Below the pieces are notes generated by a model. It searched no databases and had not been told where the DNA came from. It saw nothing but the letters and a program-made list of their open reading frames with translations. A program made the translations under genes and the position numbers. Shown here in pieces: positions 58,911 to 64,000 of a stretch of 64,000 bases of DNA. This DNA is from Chimonanthus salicifolius (Eukaryota > Streptophyta > Magnoliopsida > Laurales > Calycanthaceae). Each line of letters begins with the position of its first letter. The stretch's first letter is position 1. The stretch lies in assembly GCA_013350335.1 (NCBI GenBank), contig CM023537.1:48234111-48298110 (forward strand). Reading direction: 5' to 3'.

Positions 58911-59235
58911 GTTCGTAATTCACGAACTATTCTAATCGACCGTCAGAGTTTCTTGGAATATGTCCTTGAATTCATTCGAGACTTGACCAAAACTCAGATT
59001 GGAGAAGAATATGGTCCTTGGGTTCCCTTTATTGGAACTATGTTCCTATTTATTTTTGTTTCTAACTGGTCAGGTGCTCTTTTACCCCGAAAGATCATAT
59101 GGCTACCACATGGAGAGTTAGCTGCACCCACGAATAATATAAATACTATTGTTGCTTTAGCTTTACTTACATCAGTGGCATATTTCTATGCGGGTATTAC
59201 CAAAAAAGGATTGGGTTATTTTGGTACAGGTGGGA
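58911..59235 (+). pseudogene. atpI: Plastid-derived atpI fragment (NUPT)
   Basis: Encodes an internal ~108-residue part of plastid ATP synthase CF0 subunit a: [53 protein letters not shown], then [18 protein letters not shown]. In the chloroplast this subunit forms the proton half-channels. Here the N-terminus, the C-terminal helices with the essential Arg, and the original start and stop are missing. Changes such as Arg in ALLPRKII and Asn-Asn in APTNNINT also depart from the usual plastid sequence. The frame happens to stay open, but the context is LINE debris, so it is a nuclear copy with no function. Confidence 0.93.
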
Positions 59236-59312
59236 ATTTACAACAAAATTCAATTTGCTTCGTAGATATCTACTGAGAGCAGGACAACTAGCATGCGGCA
59301 GGTGACACAAGT

Positions 59313-60480
59313 AATCTTGTTGACCCACCAATGCAAAATGGAAGGTTTACCTTGTCTGGTGGACAAGTCTCCCAAAAAAATTCAAAACTGAACAGGTTTT
59401 CACTCTGAAATGTTTGGGAGGTTAAATTCCCTTGCTGTTTAATCCCAGCCAAGCCTTGGATTTTTTCAGATCATAAGCCAGTCTTATTGGATTTGGGAGA
59501 TATGGAGAGAACAGAGACCATTCAAATTTGAGAACAAGAGGTTTCAATGTCAAGAATTCCACGAAGTTCAAGTACAGTGGTCGAAAAGTAAGATACAAGG
59601 TGGGCAGCTTTCAGATTTGAAAGAAACTGAGATATGTTAAAGAGAAACTCGATAGTTGAAAAAAGCCCAAATTTTGCAGTGATGCAGAACTCAAGAAAGA
59701 TTGAAAGTCTCACTCCCTGAAGATTACCTTAAAAGTACTCAACTGCTATCAGATCTAGACGCAGTTCACAGGATGAAAAGACAGCATAGAGGCAACAATC
59801 TAGGGCTCTTTGGCTTAAAGAAGGAAACAAAAATATGCTTTCATTCACAGAATTGCAAGTCAAAGGAAATTCAACTACATTTGCCAAACTGAAGATTGGT
59901 AATGATATTATTGAGGATAAGTCTCGTATATCCTCTGAGATAATTGATTCCTTCTGTTTTCTTCACTCAACCTGAATTTGAAAGGCTGAGAAATGATGGT
60001 GTGATTTTCTTGGAAAGATAAAGCAATGTGGCTTGAAAGAGACTTTGAAGAGGAAGAAATCCACAAGGTAGTCAAAGGAATAGTGAAAGATAAGGAACCG
60101 AGCCCAGGTGGTTCTACTATGGTCTTCTACCAGCATTTTTGGGATATAAAACAGATTTGATGGAAGTGATAAAAAGAATTTCATTCAAGGGTGAAGATCA
60201 CTAGAGGCATGAACCCCACTTTTATTATCCTTCTGCCTAAAGTTGAAGGTATACTAGAACTGTCCAAATTTATGCCAAAAAGCTTAGCTTGCAGCCTTCA
60301 TAAAATTACTACAGAAGCTTTGGCAAATAGGCTAAGGGTACCAGGGGGCAATTGTGCAAGGAAAGCAGATTTTTGACAGTATTCACATTGCTATTGAATG
60401 CATTGACTCAAAGGTCAGGGCAAATGAGTTAGGGATGGTATGTAAAGTGGAATTAGAGAAAGCCTATGACTGGGGAAATT
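59313..60480 (+). pseudogene. LINE endonuclease/RT remnant, right copy
   Basis: Same landmarks as 32040-33205 (DPPMQNGRFTLSGG, SDHKP, FEEEEIHKVV, RGMNPTFIILL, KVELEKAYDWGN). It ends at the same point, where right-copy-only sequence begins. Confidence 0.75.
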
Positions 60481-60489
60481 AAGGAAAGT

Positions 60490-61820
60490 TTGCCCACCGT
60501 CCACATTCCCCTCCACCCCTTCTATCTCCAAATAGATTAAGGATGCAGAACTGTATAAGTCTGGGAAACAGAGGAACTTCATATTCATGTGAAAAAGGAG
60601 ATACTTCATTTTGGTAGAGATGTGTTTGTTAAGACAATGATCAATGGCATTGATTATAGTGGTTTTACCAGCATCTCTAGCCAAGGTACACATGGTAGAG
60701 ATATGTTTGTTAAGATGGATGCTTAGATATACAAAGAAAGATTGAGTTGGGATTCAGTGGGTCAGAGGAAAGCAAAAGGCTGCTCAAATGAAAGAGAACC
60801 AAAGAATGTTACAAGTTGGTTTGTGACTTTGGGCATGCAAACAGATGATAAAAAACAACCACCATACAAATATGGAACACTTGCTAGAATGAAGCAGTAA
60901 AAAAAGCATGTTAGATTTTCAGATGTTGGTAACATACTTACACACCAGGTTGTGAGTTGATATGGAACACTGGGACATGGTATGCTTTTGAGGTCACAAG
61001 GAGGATGGGATCGGGTTTTTGAAAATACAATTTCAACAAGTTGAGCACAATACATGGGATAAGGATTTATTATTGATTACCATGAAAGTCATCTTTCTGA
61101 AAACAAATTGTTTGCCTGAATCGCAGTTTTTATATTACACACTTTTTCAATATATTGTTACATTTCAAATTTCTGATGGATAGTCTATATCAATTTTATG
61201 TCATCTGGTGTCTATTCTTTTGCAAAAACTGCAATTGTGAGTCCTTTCAATATGAACATAGATAGGAAACAAAAACATTTAGGTGATTTGAATATGCCCC
61301 AAAAAGGAACTAGCAATGGTGTGGATTCCAATGTTCAAAGTAGAGAACCAAGTGATGAAGGGCAAGATGAGGAACCAAGTGAAGAATCAGATAAGGATCC
61401 AATAGAGGAAACAAGTGAATAAATATGAATATCTGAGTAAACAAGTGAATAACAATATGAATATCTGAGTTAGGACCTAGGAACAAGGCGAATAGCCAAG
61501 TAAGGAATCATCATCAAAACCTATATCTCAACCATCCCGTGTCAATGACGGCTATGATAAAGAACACCAATCAAGATCTTTTGAAGCTATCTCATCTGGA
61601 AAGAAAAGGTTAGTGCAAATCAAAGCAGGTCAGGAACATGTTTTGCAAGATCAATGACAAAAAGGGTACAAACAAGACGGTATATGAACAGGAATTACGC
61701 AAATGATGTTAATACTTCAATGAGACAAGGATAGAGCAGTTCTGGAAAGCAAAGGCAAAGGAAGTGGGAATCACAATAGAGATTCAATGATGGAACTGTT
61801 GAAGCAGATGGTACTGGCAA
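60490..61820. other. Segment present only in right duplicate
   Basis: ~1.35 kb without counterpart between 33206 and 33235. It contains a 74-codon acidic ORF at 61198-61422 (SDEGQDEEPSEESDKDP) and no recognised domain. No target duplication or terminal repeat is evident, so a deletion in the left copy is as likely as an insertion here. Confidence 0.6.
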
Positions 61821-61829
61821 GGGGAGGAG

Positions 61830-62755
61830 GACCAGTTGGGCTGGCAATGAAAGAAAATGAAAAAACCTGGATCCTATACAACTTTTAGATTTCTCAGACT
61901 TTGTCATTGGAGCTCATTTTCATCCTGAAATCCAGGACAAATATTCAACTTTTTGTCATAAACAAAAAAGTTTAGGAATCACCAGTTCTTCATGATAGGG
62001 GGCAGAGGAGTAAAGCTACCCATCTTCCCCAGGGCATGAAAATAAATTCAAGGGAAGTTAGGTTCTGGAAGAAATTCAAGACAAGAAATCATTTCAAGGT
62101 TGATTTAAAATAATCCCCCTTTTGAACACTGTTTCGATTATGAACTCCCAAAGTATTGCAAATATAGAATTTATTTGACAAAGCCAGGATAGACTCCATT
62201 TATTAGAAGAGAGGGAAATCTCTTGACGAAAATCCTTGTATAAGAATTAAGAACTTCTTTGGAGACTGTATATGCAGATAACATGGTAGGCCAGCTATTG
62301 CATTCCAACAGACACAACTTGAAATCATTTAAAAACCATTTCAACACTTAATCCACCATCACTTCTATGAGATCATCAATTGCACTCAATATTTCTCTAA
62401 CACTTCCATTGGTCATGAACTAAAACAATGAGATATTGAATTATATAGCAAACAACACTGAGGGAGAGTGATATACAAATATTGCAAAATATCAAGTTTT
62501 CTTTTCTCAAAATTTATTGCTCCATTTTGGGTCCAAAATGGCCCAATATACAAGATATCAATGAAATTCAAAATTTGGCACTGAACAGAATAAAAAGGAT
62601 GAAAAAAGTCATTTATCTTATCATTCTTAATGAAAGGAGAATTAAAAATGCATTATAAAGTACCTTTATAACAGCCATGTATCCATGTACATACCCAGTG
62701 GCTTGTTTACAATTTTTATCAGCATTCCAATTTATACATCAAAAAAATTGACATG
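61830..62755. other. Non-coding DNA downstream of RING pseudogene
   Basis: Matches 33230-34187. No gene seen. Confidence 0.5.
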
Positions 62756-63015
62756 AACATATACTGCAGCTTTAGGTCTACACTATCATAACCCAATCTG
62801 GTTGAGTTCTCTTTGCAAAACTGAATTTTTACAATTTAAAAATCTGGTATCTGTACAGTTCAGATGTTCATGTCAAGGCCACCAACTCGAGTTCTCCTCT
62901 TCCTTCTCCAATGCTCGTAATCAGTATCATCAGTAGGTAATTCAAATCGACAGACACGGCACGTGTGCCGAATCCTCAGCCAAGGCAAAATGCACTCTCC
63001 ATGATACAGCATAAA
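62755..63015 (-). pseudogene. Duplicated RING tail, right copy
   Basis: Partial RING on the minus strand ([28 protein letters not shown]); the same tandem unit as 34188-34451. Confidence 0.85.
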
Positions 63016-63155
63016 AAATGAAATGAACATATACTGCAGCTTCAGGTCTACACTATCATAATCCAATTTGGTTGAGTACTCTTTGCAAAACTGATTTTTA
63101 CAATTTGAAAATCCAGTATCTGTACCGTTCAGATGTTCGTGTCAAGGCCACCAAC

Positions 63156-64000
63156 TCAAGTTCCCCTCTGCCTTCTCCAATGCTCATAATCAGGATCATC
63201 AGTAGGCAATTCAAATCGACAGACAGGGCAAGTGTTCTGAATCCCCAGCCAAGACAAAATGCACTCTCCATGATAATGGTGGGTACATGGGAGGCACTTT
63301 GCTTCTTTCTCCAGTGAAATCTCATCCTGACAAACTGCACAAATGGCATTCTTGAGGTTGACCGTCGGCAGATTCTGGACAACTGATTTTGCAGCTGGAA
63401 GGGTTCCCCTGATCAACTCGAAATCAATTGGAGCAATCTGACCATCATCAGAAATGGTGTCAGGGGGATCAAATAATTCTACAAATTCGACAAAGTCATC
63501 GGCCTGATTCCACTGTCATCAATAATCTCATCATAACAATAATCATCATCTTCAATCCCAAACCCTAACCCGAACCCCTGCTCCAAAAGATTAGTACCCA
63601 CTTCGACATTCTCTTCCAAAAACTGAGAATCTGAGCTTCCAATGGGACTCAAATCCGGGTTGAAAAATTCGTCAATAAAAAACCCGTCAGAGTCATTGAA
63701 ATCCATATACAATTCTGAATTCAAATTGGGCATTTGAGAATCTCAGCTGCCGATTGGATTCAAATCCGGGTTGTAAAATTCATCGATAAAAAAATGGGTT
63801 TGTAGGATGTTTTCATCGTTTACCTCAACCCCCTTAGATACATTGGGATACATATATGATTCTGAATCCAAATCGGACAGTTGAGAATCTGAGCTTCCGA
63901 TGGGATTCAAATCTGGGTTGTAAAATTCGTCCATAAAAAAATGGGTTTGTAAGATGTTTAAATCGTTTACCTCAACCCCATCAGAGAAATTGGGAGCCAT
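63156..64000 (-). pseudogene. RING-H2 gene, second copy, broken
   Basis: Starts at ATG 63998-64000 and ends at the stop 63156-63158, colinear with 34595-35473. It is inactivated by TGA within the second IGSSDSQ repeat (near 63743; TCA in the left copy). A 34-base deletion near 63508 also shifts the frame before the RING. The RING itself is still readable (CAVC, CTHHYHGEC, CPVC; 63156-63416). The upstream leader lies outside the window. Confidence 0.9.

Larger units (their letters stand above)
55644..64000. repeat. Direct segmental duplication, right copy
   Basis: Partner of 28808-35473, same orientation, cut by the window end exactly at the RING start codon. Its first ~210 bases also belong to the inverted-duplication arm. 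It has 60490-61820, which the left copy lacks, and differs around the atpI insert. Confidence 0.9.

Noticed and set aside
58893..59276. A working atpI-like gene
   Set aside because: It lacks both ends of the protein, sits in LINE debris, and its open frame ends in unrelated sequence.

Overview
The window is nuclear DNA from a seed plant, probably a dicot; the species cannot be named from it. Evidence: LTR retrotransposons primed by initiator tRNA-Met (repeated TGGTATCAGAGC sites), chromovirus-type polyproteins ending in a chromodomain-like tail, a Copia-type gag fragment, TRIM elements, a LINE remnant, a plastid atpI fragment and a plant-type RING-H2 gene. One host gene looks intact, the RING-H2 protein at 34595-35473 (minus). 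Almost everything else is mobile-element DNA or copies of it.

Layout. 1-6325 is the left arm of a ~6.3 kb inverted duplication whose partner is 49539-55855. Each arm carries the same nest: Copia LTR and gag fragment, a TRIM, LTR fragments of other elements, and a long LTR (LTR-C). At 6323 the left arm is joined to a degenerate Ty3/gypsy chromovirus (E2, 6323-24302). E2 is split by a younger chromovirus (E1, 7445-16528, target duplication TGTAT). E1 keeps its polyprotein except for three in-frame stops. Its 3' LTR is 3.6 kb but its 5' LTR is a 340-bp palindrome made only of the LTR's terminal ~180 bp in both orientations.

25185-41555 holds three diverged copies of a non-coding repeat (25185-28440, 36880-39060, 39660-41555). 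They act as empty-site controls for a TRIM (25704-26293, target duplication AGTAT) and for a 319-bp terminal-inverted-repeat element (27540-27858, 3-bp target duplication). Between the first two copies is a segment (28808-35473 and beyond) that recurs in direct orientation at 55644-64000. Both copies hold LINE remnants, atpI fragments and the RING-H2 gene. The left RING gene is open; the right one is broken. 41556-44242 is a solo LTR with target duplication ATTCA. 44785-49538 is TRIM and LTR debris (LTR-B, interrupted by LTR-C).

No operon-like or cooperating gene set is present. The elements share replication machinery types (gag, protease, RT, RNase H, integrase) but most are dead. The most informative features are structural: the palindromic 5' LTR of E1, the inverted duplication and its junction, the extra three-zinc-knuckle ORF upstream of gag in E2, and reciprocal loss of an organelle insert in two segmental copies. 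All homology statements are from reading the sequence by eye; no alignment or database search was run.
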